In this document: positions 19,025 through 27,319 of the stretch, piece by piece
Position numbering within the stretch: position 1 is the first letter of the stretch
Layout: each line of letters begins with the position of its first letter
Assembly: GCF_013608025.1 (NCBI RefSeq)
Contig: NZ_VDLV01000010.1
Coordinates: 119,537 to 183,536, forward strand
Direction of reading: 5' to 3'
Source of the DNA: Pseudomonas brassicacearum subsp. neoaurantiaca
Lineage (GTDB): Bacteria; Pseudomonadota; Gammaproteobacteria; Pseudomonadales; Pseudomonadaceae
Length of the DNA stretch: 64,000 nucleotides
Notes under the pieces: generated by a model
The model's input: the letters and a program-made list of their open reading frames with translations, nothing else
What the model was told of the DNA's origin: nothing
Database searches by the model: none
Position numbers and translations under genes: made by a program

Positions 19025-19942
19025 ATGTCTGTGAAAGCCAGATCCGACGAGTTGCAGATTTTCGTCTGCGTGATCGAGTGCGGGTCGATTTCCGCCGCCG
19101 CCGAGCAGGTCGGGCAAACGCCCTCGGCGGTCAGTCGTACCTTGTCGCGCCTGGAAGCCAAGCTCGACACTACGTTGATCAACCGCACCACACGACGCAT
19201 GGACCTGACCGAGGAGGGCAGGTATTTCTTCGAGCAGGCCAAGGGCATTCTCGACCAGATGGACGCGCTGGAAGAGCGCTTGTCGTCCCGCCAGAAGAAC
19301 CCCGCCGGGCGCTTGCGGATCAACGCCGCATCGCCGTTCATGCTCCACGCCATCGTTCCTCACATCGAGGAGTTCCGCACGCTCTACCCGGACATCCAGT
19401 TGGAGCTCAACAGCAACGACTTGATCATCGATCTGCTCGAGCAGAGCACCGACGTTGCCATCCGCATCGGTACGCTCACGGACTCGACCCTTCACGCCCG
19501 CTCGCTGGGTTGCAGCCCGCTGCACATTCTCGCCAGTCCGGCTTACCTGAAACGGCGTGGCACGCCCACGAGCGTCGCCGAGCTGGCCGAGCACTCTTTG
19601 TTGGGGTTTGCCCAGAACGACGGGCTCAACCAGTGGCCACTGCGCCACGTCCACGGTGATCGCTGGCCGATCCAGCCGGCCATCAGCGCGTCCAGTGGTG
19701 AAACGGTGCGTCACCTGGCGCTGCAAGGGCAGGGCATTGCCTGTTTGTCGGACTTCATGACCCGTGATGACATTCGTGCCGGTCATCTCAAGGTGTTGCT
19801 GGCCGATGCCAACAGCGGCTATCGCCAACCGATCAACGCGGTGTACTACCGCAACTCCCAATTGGCCTTGCGAATCCAGTGCTTCCTGGACTTCATCCAA
19901 GGCAAGCTCGCCGAATATGCCTCGCGGGAATTCAAGGGCTGA
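19025..19942 (+). CDS. LysR family transcriptional regulator
   Basis: A LysR-type regulator of 305 residues. The N-terminal domain reads DELQIFVCVIECGSISAAAE, VGQTPSAVSRTLSRLEAKL and LINRTTRRMDLTEEG; the binding domain contains LELNSNDLIIDLLEQSTDVA, typical of the CrgA/AaeR-like subgroup that often sits beside quinone or aldehyde reductases. Start may be the ATG at 19025 or the GTG at 19031; GAGAGG at 19019-19024 is better spaced for the GTG. Its targets are probably mdaB, the SDR-like gene downstream, or both (inference from neighbourhood). Confidence 0.9.
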   Translation: MSVKARSDELQIFVCVIECGSISAAAEQVGQTPSAVSRTLSRLEAKLDTTLINRTTRRMDLTEEGRYFFEQAKGILDQMDALEERLSSRQKNPAGRLRINAASPFMLHAIVPHIEEFRTLYPDIQLELNSNDLIIDLLEQSTDVAIRIGTLTDSTLHARSLGCSPLHILASPAYLKRRGTPTSVAELAEHSLLGFAQNDGLNQWPLRHVHGDRWPIQPAISASSGETVRHLALQGQGIACLSDFMTRDDIRAGHLKVLLADANSGYRQPINAVYYRNSQLALRIQCFLDFIQGKLAEYASREFKG

Positions 19943-20044
19943 TTCGTGACTTCAAGGCAAGAGTGATTTGGGCAATGTGGGCTGTTTCGGCAAGGACTGG
20001 CCCACGATACTCGTCCCATCACTTAGCTTGCCAAGGAGTTAGCC

Positions 20045-20938
20045 ATGAACGTATTCGTCACCGGTGCTGCCGGTTTTATCGGCGGTTCCATTGCCACTGG
20101 CCTCGTGCGGGCCGGGCATCACGTCACCGGCCTGGTGCGCAGTGTCGAGCAGGCTACCGAGTTGACCGCGCGGGGCATCACGCCGGTCATCGGCACCCTG
20201 GAAGACAGCGCGCTCCTGGCCGAGCAGGCCCGTGCCGCCGACGCGGTGATCAATGCCGCCAGCAGCGACCATCGTGGTGCGGCCGAGGCGTTGGTCGAAG
20301 CCCTCGAGGGTTCGAACAAAGTGTTGTTGCACACCAGCGGTTCGAGCATCGTCGGCGATGCCTCGGGCGGTCGCGCCAGCGATGACATCTACTACGAAAA
20401 CAACCTGCCGCAACCCACCGCCGACAAGGCTGCACGTGTCGCCATCGATAACCTGATCCTGGAGGCTGCCAAGCACGGTGTGAACTCGGCGGTCATCTGC
20501 AACACCTTGATCTATGGCCACAGCCTGGGCGTCAAGCGTGACAGCGTGCAACTGCCGCGTCTGCTCAAGCAGGCTCGTAAAAGTGGCGTGGTGCGGCATG
20601 TCGGGCCAGGGCAGAACATCTGGTCCAACGTGCACATCGAGGATGTGGTCGAGCTGTACGCGTTGGCGCTCACCCATAACCGGCCCGGCACGTTCTACTT
20701 TGTCGAAAGCGGCGAAGCGTCGTTTATCGAGATGACCACCGCGATGGCTCGGGCATTGGATCTTGATGCGCCACAGGATTGGCCGTTGAAGGAGGCCGAG
20801 GCCGAGTGGGGGTATGAAATGGCCAACTATGGCCTGGGCTCCAACAGTCGTGTACGCGGCACGAATGCCCGTGAGCTGCTCGGCTGGACGCCGAAGCGGA
20901 CATCGGTGGTGGAGTGGATTCTTGATGAGATGGTGTAA
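20045..20938 (+). CDS. NAD-dependent epimerase/dehydratase (extended SDR) family protein
   Basis: A 297-residue Rossmann-fold enzyme. The cofactor motif VTGAAGFIGGSIATGLVRAG (GxxGxxG) is at residues 5-24. HTSGSSIVGD occupies the catalytic Ser region, but the usual YxxxK is not obvious: DIYYENNLP holds the nearest tyrosines, so catalysis may be altered or the protein may be an atypical NmrA-like or isoflavone-reductase-like member. A good Shine-Dalgarno (AAGGAG) precedes the ATG. Substrate is unknown; it probably belongs to the preceding LysR gene's regulon. Confidence 0.85.
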   Translation: MNVFVTGAAGFIGGSIATGLVRAGHHVTGLVRSVEQATELTARGITPVIGTLEDSALLAEQARAADAVINAASSDHRGAAEALVEALEGSNKVLLHTSGSSIVGDASGGRASDDIYYENNLPQPTADKAARVAIDNLILEAAKHGVNSAVICNTLIYGHSLGVKRDSVQLPRLLKQARKSGVVRHVGPGQNIWSNVHIEDVVELYALALTHNRPGTFYFVESGEASFIEMTTAMARALDLDAPQDWPLKEAEAEWGYEMANYGLGSNSRVRGTNARELLGWTPKRTSVVEWILDEMV

Positions 20939-20973
20939 GTCACACCGGTAATGCCAGCGCAATCAGGCACCCT

Positions 20974-21063
20974 TGTGGGAGCGAGCCTGCTCGCGAAAGC
21001 GCAGGGCCAGGCAACATCAGCTTTGACTGGCAGACCGCATTCGCGAGCAGGCTCGCTCCCACA
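20974..21063. repeat. REP doublet, GTGGGAGCGAGCCTGCTCGC class
   Basis: Inverted pair TGTGGGAGCGAGCCTGCTCG / CGAGCAGGCTCGCTCCCACA with about 50 nt between, in the convergent intergenic region between the SDR-like and SulP genes. Confidence 0.9.
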
Positions 21064-21108
21064 TTTGACCGCCGACAACCACCTGGTCTCTGCTCACCCC
21101 AAAACCTC

Positions 21109-21199
21109 TGTGGGAGCGAGCTTGCTCGCGATGGCGTCCGACCAGCCGATACTGAACTCGACTGATAAGCCGCTATCGCGAGCAAGCTCGCTCCCACAG
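21109..21199. repeat. REP doublet, GTGGGAGCGAGCTTGCTCGC class
   Basis: A second inverted pair of the same class directly after the previous one, each arm ending in CGCGAT. Two tandem REPINs fill the 280-nt convergent gap before the SulP gene and leave little other sequence. Confidence 0.9.
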
Positions 21200-21218
21200 G
21201 TTTTGTGTTGGCGACTGG

Positions 21219-22664
21219 TCAGTCGTGCTGCACACCCGCGCGCTTGAGCATTCGCTTGCAACGCTCCGACAGGTGGAACACGCGCAGATGCTTGCCGGCC
21301 TTGCTGTAGCGTTCGCGCAGGGTCTTCAGCGCGGCGACGGCGGAGTAGTCGACGAAGCGCAAGTGACGGCAATCGACGGTCACCAGGGCCGGGTCATTGG
21401 CCGGGTCGAACTGATTGAGGAACTGGGTCGTCGAGGCGAAGAACAACGTGCCATGCAAGTGATAGAGCTTGCTGCCGTCCGCTTCCTGGTGCGCATCGGC
21501 GTACAGTTCCCGGGCTTGTTGCCAGGCGAAATTGAGCGCTGCGATGATGATCCCGCAGAGCACGGCCACGGCCAGGTCGGTGAACACCGTGATGACGGTC
21601 ACCGCGACGATCACCAGCACGTCGTTCGCCGGCACCTTGTTCACCACCCGCAACGAGGCCCAGGCAAACGTCTGCTGGGACACCACGAACATGACGCCCA
21701 CCAGCGCCGCCAGCGGAATGCGTTCGATCAGCGGCGACAGGAACAACACGAACAGCAACACCATCACCCCGGCCACCACACCCGACAGCCGCCCGCGTCC
21801 GCCCGAGCTGAGGTTGATCATCGTCTGCCCGATCATCGCGCACCCGCCCATGCCACCCAGCAGCCCGGAGGCCATATTGGCGGCGCCCAATGCCACGCAT
21901 TCACGGTCCGGATAGCCGCGGCTCTCGGTGATTTCATCGGTCAGGTTCAGGGTCAGCAAGGTTTCCAGCAAACCGACCATCGCCATGATCACCGCATAGG
22001 GCGCGACGATTTGCAGGGTTTCCAGATTCCAGGGAATGTCCGGCAGGGCGAGAACCGGCAAGCCGCCGGCGATGTGCGCCATGTCGCCCAGCGTCCGGGT
22101 CGGCAGGCCAAGCAGGTAGACCGCCAGGCCGATGCCGAGGATTGCCACCAGGGCCGGCGGCACGCTGCGGGTCAGGCGTGGCAGCAGGTAGACGATGGCC
22201 ATTGTCAGCGCCACCAGGCCCGCCATCAGATAAAGCGGCGGGCCGCTCAGCCAGGCGCCGTCGCGCTTGAAATGCTCCAGTTGCGCCAGCGCGATCACAA
22301 TGGCCAAGCCATTGACGAAGCCGAGCATCACCGGGTGCGGCACCATGCGCACCAGTTTGCCCAGCCGCAGCAGCCCGAACGCCATCATGATCAGCCCACC
22401 CAGCAGCACGGTCGCCAACAGGTATTGCACTCCGTGCTGGACCACCAGCGCGACGATCACCACGGCCATCGACCCCGCCGCGCCTGAGACCATCCCGGGC
22501 CGCCCGCCGAACAACGCGGTCAGCGTACAAATGATGAACGCGCCGTACAGCCCCATCAGCGGGTTGAGGTGGGCCACGAGGGCGAAGGCGATGCATTCGG
22601 GGAGCAAGGCGAAAGAGGTGGTGAGGCCGGCGAGGGCGTCGGCGCGAAGACGTGCTGGTTTCAT
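21219..22664 (-). CDS. SulP family inorganic anion transporter with STAS domain
   Basis: An inner-membrane transporter of 481 residues. The N terminus ADALAGLTTSFALLPECIAFAL and later FGGRPGMVSGAAGSMAVVIV, PHPVMLGFVNGLAIVIALAQ and GGMGGCAMIGQTMINLSSGG match the SulP/SLC26 core, with about 11-12 hydrophobic helices. The C-terminal ~90 residues (LFFASTTQFLNQF through VDYSAVAALKTLRERYSKAG) form a STAS domain. Related proteins carry sulfate, bicarbonate or dicarboxylates; substrate is undecided here. No carbonic anhydrase gene is adjacent. Confidence 0.9.
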   Translation of the reverse strand: MKPARLRADALAGLTTSFALLPECIAFALVAHLNPLMGLYGAFIICTLTALFGGRPGMVSGAAGSMAVVIVALVVQHGVQYLLATVLLGGLIMMAFGLLRLGKLVRMVPHPVMLGFVNGLAIVIALAQLEHFKRDGAWLSGPPLYLMAGLVALTMAIVYLLPRLTRSVPPALVAILGIGLAVYLLGLPTRTLGDMAHIAGGLPVLALPDIPWNLETLQIVAPYAVIMAMVGLLETLLTLNLTDEITESRGYPDRECVALGAANMASGLLGGMGGCAMIGQTMINLSSGGRGRLSGVVAGVMVLLFVLFLSPLIERIPLAALVGVMFVVSQQTFAWASLRVVNKVPANDVLVIVAVTVITVFTDLAVAVLCGIIIAALNFAWQQARELYADAHQEADGSKLYHLHGTLFFASTTQFLNQFDPANDPALVTVDCRHLRFVDYSAVAALKTLRERYSKAGKHLRVFHLSERCKRMLKRAGVQHD

Positions 22665-22789
22665 GGTTTACCTGACTGGGCGCCGATGGAGAGCCGGCTG
22701 CCGGGGAAGCGGTGTAAAAACAGGAGCGGATGGTACGGAATTGAGTGCGGGGCGGCCAGCCGTTGGTCGATTGGGTTGATGAATTTGGG

Positions 22790-22830
22790 GCTGCTTCGCA
22801 GCCCAGCGGGAGCAAGCTCCCTCGCCACAA
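22790..22830. repeat. Single REP element
   Basis: One REP arm, AGCGGGAGCAAGCTCCCTCG followed by CCAC, preceded by GGGCTGCTTCGCAGCCC, which is itself a palindrome. Only one arm is present, unlike the doublets elsewhere. Confidence 0.8.
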
Positions 22831-22908
22831 GTTCGATGAAAGTCTTGCGCTGGATTTTCATCGAGGCCAAGTCGCGATGTCCGTCAGCGACATTTTTTGT
22901 CTGTGCGC

Positions 22909-22963
22909 GAAAATTACTTTCATTGGGTTTGAAGATTTTTCGTCGAAATGATTTATGAGTTTC
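22909..22963. promoter_or_regulatory. Candidate RpiR-type operator upstream of gntP
   Basis: GAAA-N5-TTTC at 22909-22921 is an inverted repeat of the kind bound by MurR/RpiR/HexR regulators, and a wider GAAA-N11-TTTC lies at 22945-22963. They lie 38-92 nt upstream of the permease ATG, and an RpiR regulator is the second gene of this cluster. The assignment is by pattern only. Confidence 0.35.
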
Positions 22964-23000
22964 ACAACACATCGACGTCACCCCATTCGAGGAGTCACGC

Positions 23001-24350
23001 ATGGCACCTGCTTTCGGTTATTGGCTGTTGGTCTACGCGGCGATCGCGATTATTGCGTTGATCGTCCTGATTGCGCGCTACCGGCTCAATCCGTTCATCG
23101 TGATTACCCTGGTGTCGATTGGCCTGGCGCTGCTGGCCGGGATGCCGCCCTCAGGTGTGGTCGGGGCGTACGAAGCGGGTGTCGGCAAGACGCTGGGGCA
23201 CATCGCGCTGGTGGTGGCCTTGGGCACGATGCTCGGCAAGATGATGGCCGAGTCCGGCGGGGCCGAGCGAATGGCGCAGACGCTGATCGAACGCTTCGGC
23301 GAGCGCAACGCCCACTGGGCAATGGTTTGCATCGCCTTTCTGGTTGGGCTGCCGCTGTTCTTCGAAGTCGGTTTCGTGCTGCTGGTGCCTATCGCGTTCA
23401 CCATCGCCCGGCGCGTGGGCGTGTCGATCCTGATGGTGGGGCTGCCGATGGTCGCGGGCCTTTCGGTGGTCCATGCGCTGGTGCCGCCGCATCCGGCGGC
23501 GATGCTGGCGGTACAGGCGTTCCAGGCCTCGGTGGGGCAGACCTTGCTTTACGCGATCCTGATCGGCATTCCCACTGCGATCATCGCCGGCCCGCTGTAC
23601 GCCAAATTCATCGTCCCGCGCATCCAGCTTCCGGCTGAAAACCCATTGGAGCGGCAATTTCTCGACCGCGAGCCACGGGCCAACCTGCCAGGTTTCGGCA
23701 TAACGCTGGGGACGATTCTGCTGCCGGTGATCCTGATGCTGATCGGCGGCTGGGCCAACCTGATCTCCACGCCGGGCAGCGGTTTCAATCAATTCCTGCT
23801 GTTCATCGGCAACTCGGTGATCGCTTTGTTGCTGGCGACCATCCTCAGCTTCTGGACTCTTGGCCTGGCCCAGGGTTTTAACCGCGAATCGATCCTCAAA
23901 TTCACCAATGAATGCCTGGCGCCGACCGCCAGTATCACCTTGCTGGTCGGCGCCGGCGGCGGGTTGAACCGGATTCTGGTGGACGCCGGAGTGACGCAGC
24001 AGATTGTCGGCCTGGCCCAGGAATTCCAATTGTCTCCGCTGGTCATGGGCTGGCTGTTCGCCGCGTTGATGCGGGTTGCCACGGGGTCGGCCACGGTGGC
24101 CATGACCACTGCGTCGGGCATCGTCGCGCCCGTAGCGATCGGCTTGGGTTATCCCCATCCCGAACTGCTGGTGCTGGCGACCGGGGCCGGGTCGGTTATC
24201 TTTTCTCACGTCAACGACGGCGGCTTCTGGCTGATCAAGGAATACTTCAATATGACCGTCGCGCAAACCTTCAAGACCTGGACCGTGCTCGAAACGCTGA
24301 TCTCGGTGGTCGCATTCGGTTTGACGCTAGGGCTCGCACGTGTGCTTTGA
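23001..24350 (+). CDS. GntP family permease
   Basis: An inner-membrane H+-coupled symporter of 449 residues with 12-14 hydrophobic segments. The family signatures are clear: VALGTMLGKMMAESGGAERM, VGLPLFFEVGFVLLVPIAFT, VPPHPAAMLAVQAF, LVGAGGGLNRILVDAG, RVATGSATVAMTTASG and SHVNDGGFWLIKEYF. GntP proteins carry gluconate and related acids, but the operon context with D-aminoacylase suggests import of an N-acyl or free D-amino acid here (inference). GAGGAG precedes the ATG by 7 nt. Confidence 0.92.
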   Translation: MAPAFGYWLLVYAAIAIIALIVLIARYRLNPFIVITLVSIGLALLAGMPPSGVVGAYEAGVGKTLGHIALVVALGTMLGKMMAESGGAERMAQTLIERFGERNAHWAMVCIAFLVGLPLFFEVGFVLLVPIAFTIARRVGVSILMVGLPMVAGLSVVHALVPPHPAAMLAVQAFQASVGQTLLYAILIGIPTAIIAGPLYAKFIVPRIQLPAENPLERQFLDREPRANLPGFGITLGTILLPVILMLIGGWANLISTPGSGFNQFLLFIGNSVIALLLATILSFWTLGLAQGFNRESILKFTNECLAPTASITLLVGAGGGLNRILVDAGVTQQIVGLAQEFQLSPLVMGWLFAALMRVATGSATVAMTTASGIVAPVAIGLGYPHPELLVLATGAGSVIFSHVNDGGFWLIKEYFNMTVAQTFKTWTVLETLISVVAFGLTLGLARVL

Positions 24351-24371
24351 CCGCCATTGCAAGGAACCGTC

Positions 24372-25232
24372 ATGGACATCCTCTACCAGATCCGCTCCCG
24401 CCAGGATTCCTTCAGCGCCGGCGAAGGAAGAATCGCCCGTCTGATGCTCGACGACGTAGGATTCGCCGCCTCCGCCAGCCTCGACGAACTTGCCCTGCGC
24501 GCCGAAGTCAGCAGCGCCACGCTGTCGCGCTTCGCCCGGACCGTCGGCTGTCGAGACCTGCGGGATTTGCGCTTGCAACTGGCCCAGGCCAGTGGCGTCG
24601 GCAGCCGTTTCCTCGACCCAGCTGGCGCCCCTGAACAATCGGCGTTTTACGGGCAGATCGTCGGCGATATCGAGTCGACGTTGCGCCAGCATCTGTCGGG
24701 CTTCGAAGAGTCGCGGTTCGGTGATGCGGTGCGGATGATTGGCAAGGCACGGATGATCCACGCGTTCGGCCTCGGTGGCTGGTCGGCCCTTTGCAGCGAG
24801 GAATTGCAGGTGCGCCTGGTGCGTTTCGGCTACCCGATCGCCGCCTGCCGCGATCCGGTGATGATGCGCATCACCGCCACCTCGCTGAGTGACCAACATC
24901 TGGTCATCGCCTGTTCACTGACCGGTATCACGCCGGAGCTGTTGAGTGCGGTTGAACTGGCCCGCAGTTACGGCACTCCGATCCTGGCCATCACCCGCAC
25001 CGATTCGCCACTGGCTCGTTTGGCCGATGTGGTGCTGCCTCTGCAAGGCGCCGAAACTTCCTTCATCTACAAACCCACGGCGGCGCGCTACGGCATGTTG
25101 CTGGCCATCGACGTGCTCGCCACCGAGCTGGCGCTGGCCCACCCCGAAGACAATCAAGAGCGCCTGCGGCGGGTCAAACTCGCCCTGGACGATTACCGTG
25201 GCGGCGACGATCACCTGCCGCTGGGAGACTGA
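24372..25232 (+). CDS. MurR/RpiR family transcriptional regulator
   Basis: A 286-residue regulator with an N-terminal RpiR helix-turn-helix (LDELALRAEVSSATLSRFAR) and a C-terminal SIS sugar-phosphate-isomerase-like domain (ARMIHAFGLGGWSALCSEEL, LVIACSLTGITPELLSAVEL). The SIS domain probably senses a metabolite of the cluster. It lies 21 nt after the permease and 1 nt before the D-aminoacylase start, so the three form an operon that it may autoregulate. Confidence 0.92.
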   Translation: MDILYQIRSRQDSFSAGEGRIARLMLDDVGFAASASLDELALRAEVSSATLSRFARTVGCRDLRDLRLQLAQASGVGSRFLDPAGAPEQSAFYGQIVGDIESTLRQHLSGFEESRFGDAVRMIGKARMIHAFGLGGWSALCSEELQVRLVRFGYPIAACRDPVMMRITATSLSDQHLVIACSLTGITPELLSAVELARSYGTPILAITRTDSPLARLADVVLPLQGAETSFIYKPTAARYGMLLAIDVLATELALAHPEDNQERLRRVKLALDDYRGGDDHLPLGD

Positions 25233-25233
25233 C

Positions 25234-26700
25234 ATGCTGTACGACACGCTTATCCGCGATGCGCTGGTCATCGATGGCCGCGACACCCCTGGCTACCGCG
25301 CCGACGTAGCGATCCACGGGGGGCGCATCGAGCGCATCGGTGAGCTGCGCGAAGCGCGCGCGCGGGAAGAAATCGACGCCGCCTGCCGCGTGCTGGCGCC
25401 GGGCTTCATCGATGTGCACACCCACGACGACACGGTGGTCATCCGCCAACCGCAGATGCTGCCCAAGCTCAGCCAGGGCGTGACCACGGTGATTGTTGGC
25501 AATTGCGGCATCAGCGCATCCCCCGTCAGCCTTCGGGGCGATCCGCCAGACCCGATGAATCTGCTCGGCACGGCCCAGGCGTTCGCCTACCCACGTTTCG
25601 CTGATTATCGTTCGGCGGTGGAGGCGGCGTCGCCGGCGGTCAATGTGGCGGCATTGGTCGGTCACACGGCGTTGCGCAGCAATCACATGGATGATTTGTT
25701 GCGCACGGCCTCGGTGGGAGAAATCGCCGCCATGCGTCAGCAACTGCGCGAAAGCCTGGAGGACGGTGCGCTGGGTTTGTCCACTGGCCTGGCTTATGCC
25801 AACGCCTTCTGTGCATCTACCGATGAGGTCATGCAACTGACCGAAGAGTTGGCTGCGTTCGGCGCGGTCTACACCACCCATTTGCGCAGCGAATTCGAGC
25901 CAGTCCTGGAAGCGATGGACGAAGCTTTCCAGATTGGTCGACACGCGCAGAGTCCGGTGATCATTTCCCATCTCAAGTGTGCTGGTGCGGGTAATTGGGG
26001 GCGGAGCCCGCAGGTGCTCGCGGCGCTGGAGAGCGCGGCGAAAAGCCATCCCGTCGGTTGTGACTGCTACCCCTACGCCGCGAGTTCTTCGACCCTGGAC
26101 CTCAAGCAAGTCACCGATGCCCATCGCATCACCATTACCTGGTCGACGCCGCATCCGCACATGGGCGGCCGAGACCTGACGGACATTGCCGCTGAATGGC
26201 AGGTGTCGCTCCTCGAAGCTGCTCGTCGCCTACAGCCAGCGGGTGCGGTGTACTACGGCATGGACGAAAGCGACGTAAGACGAATCCTCGCGCATCCATT
26301 GTCCATGGTTGGCTCCGACGGTCTGCCAGAAGATCCGTTTCCCCATCCTCGTCTGTGGGGCGCTTTCCCGAGGGTGCTGGGACATTTCAGTCGAGACGTT
26401 GGGCTTTTTCCTTTGCACACCGCCGTGCACAAGATGACCGGTCTTTCAGCGGCGCGCTTCGGCCTGAAGGACCGAGGTGAAATCCGTGAAGGACACTGGG
26501 CGGACCTGGTGTTGTTCAATCCACAAACCGTTCGCGACGTCGCTGATTTCAACACGCCACAACGGGCCGCCGAAGGCATCGATGGGGTGTGGGTCAATGG
26601 CGTCCTGAGTTATCGCGAGGGGCAAGCGAACGGACAAAGGCAAGGACGTTTCCTGGCGCGTGAAGGCGATCTGCGCCGGGGATTCGAGTCGATTGAGTAG
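25234..26700 (+). CDS. D-aminoacylase (N-acyl-D-amino-acid deacylase)
   Basis: A cytosolic zinc amidohydrolase that removes the acyl group from N-acyl-D-amino acids. The 488-residue protein has the metal-binding motif GFIDVHTHDD, the later QGVTTVIVGNCGISASP, the conserved HLRSEFEPVLEAMDEAFQIG, ISHLKCAGAGNWG and MVGSDGLPEDPFPHPRLWG, which is diagnostic for this family. Length is normal. It starts 1 nt after the regulator's stop codon and ends the operon. Which D-amino acid derivative is used cannot be decided from sequence. Confidence 0.93.
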   Translation: MLYDTLIRDALVIDGRDTPGYRADVAIHGGRIERIGELREARAREEIDAACRVLAPGFIDVHTHDDTVVIRQPQMLPKLSQGVTTVIVGNCGISASPVSLRGDPPDPMNLLGTAQAFAYPRFADYRSAVEAASPAVNVAALVGHTALRSNHMDDLLRTASVGEIAAMRQQLRESLEDGALGLSTGLAYANAFCASTDEVMQLTEELAAFGAVYTTHLRSEFEPVLEAMDEAFQIGRHAQSPVIISHLKCAGAGNWGRSPQVLAALESAAKSHPVGCDCYPYAASSSTLDLKQVTDAHRITITWSTPHPHMGGRDLTDIAAEWQVSLLEAARRLQPAGAVYYGMDESDVRRILAHPLSMVGSDGLPEDPFPHPRLWGAFPRVLGHFSRDVGLFPLHTAVHKMTGLSAARFGLKDRGEIREGHWADLVLFNPQTVRDVADFNTPQRAAEGIDGVWVNGVLSYREGQANGQRQGRFLAREGDLRRGFESIE

Positions 26701-26793
26701 CGTTTGAACGCACGCGAGCGCCTGATATCGCTTTAATTGGCGTCACGATAATGGCACTGCGACACTAAAGAACCCGGGATAAAGGCCGAAGCA

Positions 26794-26824
26794 ATGGGTT
26801 CAACCCATCTAAACTGGGTCTTTT
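26794..26824 (+). promoter_or_regulatory. Candidate attenuator hairpins before the VOC gene
   Basis: A perfect small hairpin ATGGGTTCAACCCAT (26794-26808) shares its right arm with a second possible stem, ACCCA-N7-TGGGT (26803-26819), which is followed by CTTTT. The two structures exclude each other, and the VOC gene starts 17 nt later. The second stem is only 5 bp, so this is weak. Confidence 0.25.
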
Positions 26825-26841
26825 CAGCCAGGGAGCAACCC

Positions 26842-27210
26842 ATGAGCTTCGGTAAAATCACTCCAATCCTGCGGATCTTCGACGAAGCCAAGGCGTTGGC
26901 GTTCTATGTCGACTTCCTGGGCTTTACCGTCGACTGGCAACACCGCTTCGGTGACAACTTCCCGGTTTATCTGCAAGTCTCCCGTGGTGATTGCGTGTTG
27001 CACCTGTCCGAGCATCACGGTGATTGCACGCCGGGCTCGGCGCTGCGAATCGAGACCGATGAGCTGGAAGCCTTCCAGCAACAATTGCTCGCCAAGCAAT
27101 ACCGCTACGCCCACCCGCAGATCCAGGCCATGCCCTGGGGTAGCCAGGACATGGCGATCAGTGATCCGTTCGGGAATCGGTTGGTATTTACCAACGCGAT
27201 CAGTGTGTGA
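26842..27210 (+). CDS. Glyoxalase/bleomycin-resistance (VOC) family protein
   Basis: A 122-residue single-domain VOC protein of the bleomycin-resistance type. ITPILRIFDEAKALAFYVDF, GFTVDWQHRF, YLQVSRGDCVLHLSEHHGDC and the C-terminal MAISDPFGNRLVFTN match the family. GGGAGC lies 6 nt upstream of the ATG. It may bind an antibiotic or a small metabolite. It stands alone between the D-aminoacylase operon and the convergent Tc toxin genes. Confidence 0.88.
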   Translation: MSFGKITPILRIFDEAKALAFYVDFLGFTVDWQHRFGDNFPVYLQVSRGDCVLHLSEHHGDCTPGSALRIETDELEAFQQQLLAKQYRYAHPQIQAMPWGSQDMAISDPFGNRLVFTNAISV

Positions 27211-27319
27211 GACGCAACCTGCATGAACGTTGATGGGCTGGCCGGTCATGGTTGGTTCATGGAGCTGATACGAACCGATCAAGGTTTGCCTCAGCATGCC
27301 CGGTCACGACGTGCTGCCT

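Larger units (their letters stand above)
22665..23000. other. 336-nt divergent intergenic region (SulP / gntP)
   Basis: It holds a single REP of the GTGGCGAGGGAGC class (22790-22830) and then an AT-richer leader before the GntP permease gene with possible RpiR operators (see 22909). No gene was recognised in it. Confidence 0.8.

Noticed and set aside
15341..21199. CRISPR-like repeated motifs
   Set aside because: The repeats are inverted REP pairs at irregular spacing in separate intergenic regions; there are no regular spacers and no cas genes.
21225..22487. Plus-strand frame of about 420 codons opposite the SulP gene
   Set aside because: Its product would be extremely His/Gln/Arg-rich; the opposite frame has clear SulP and STAS motifs.
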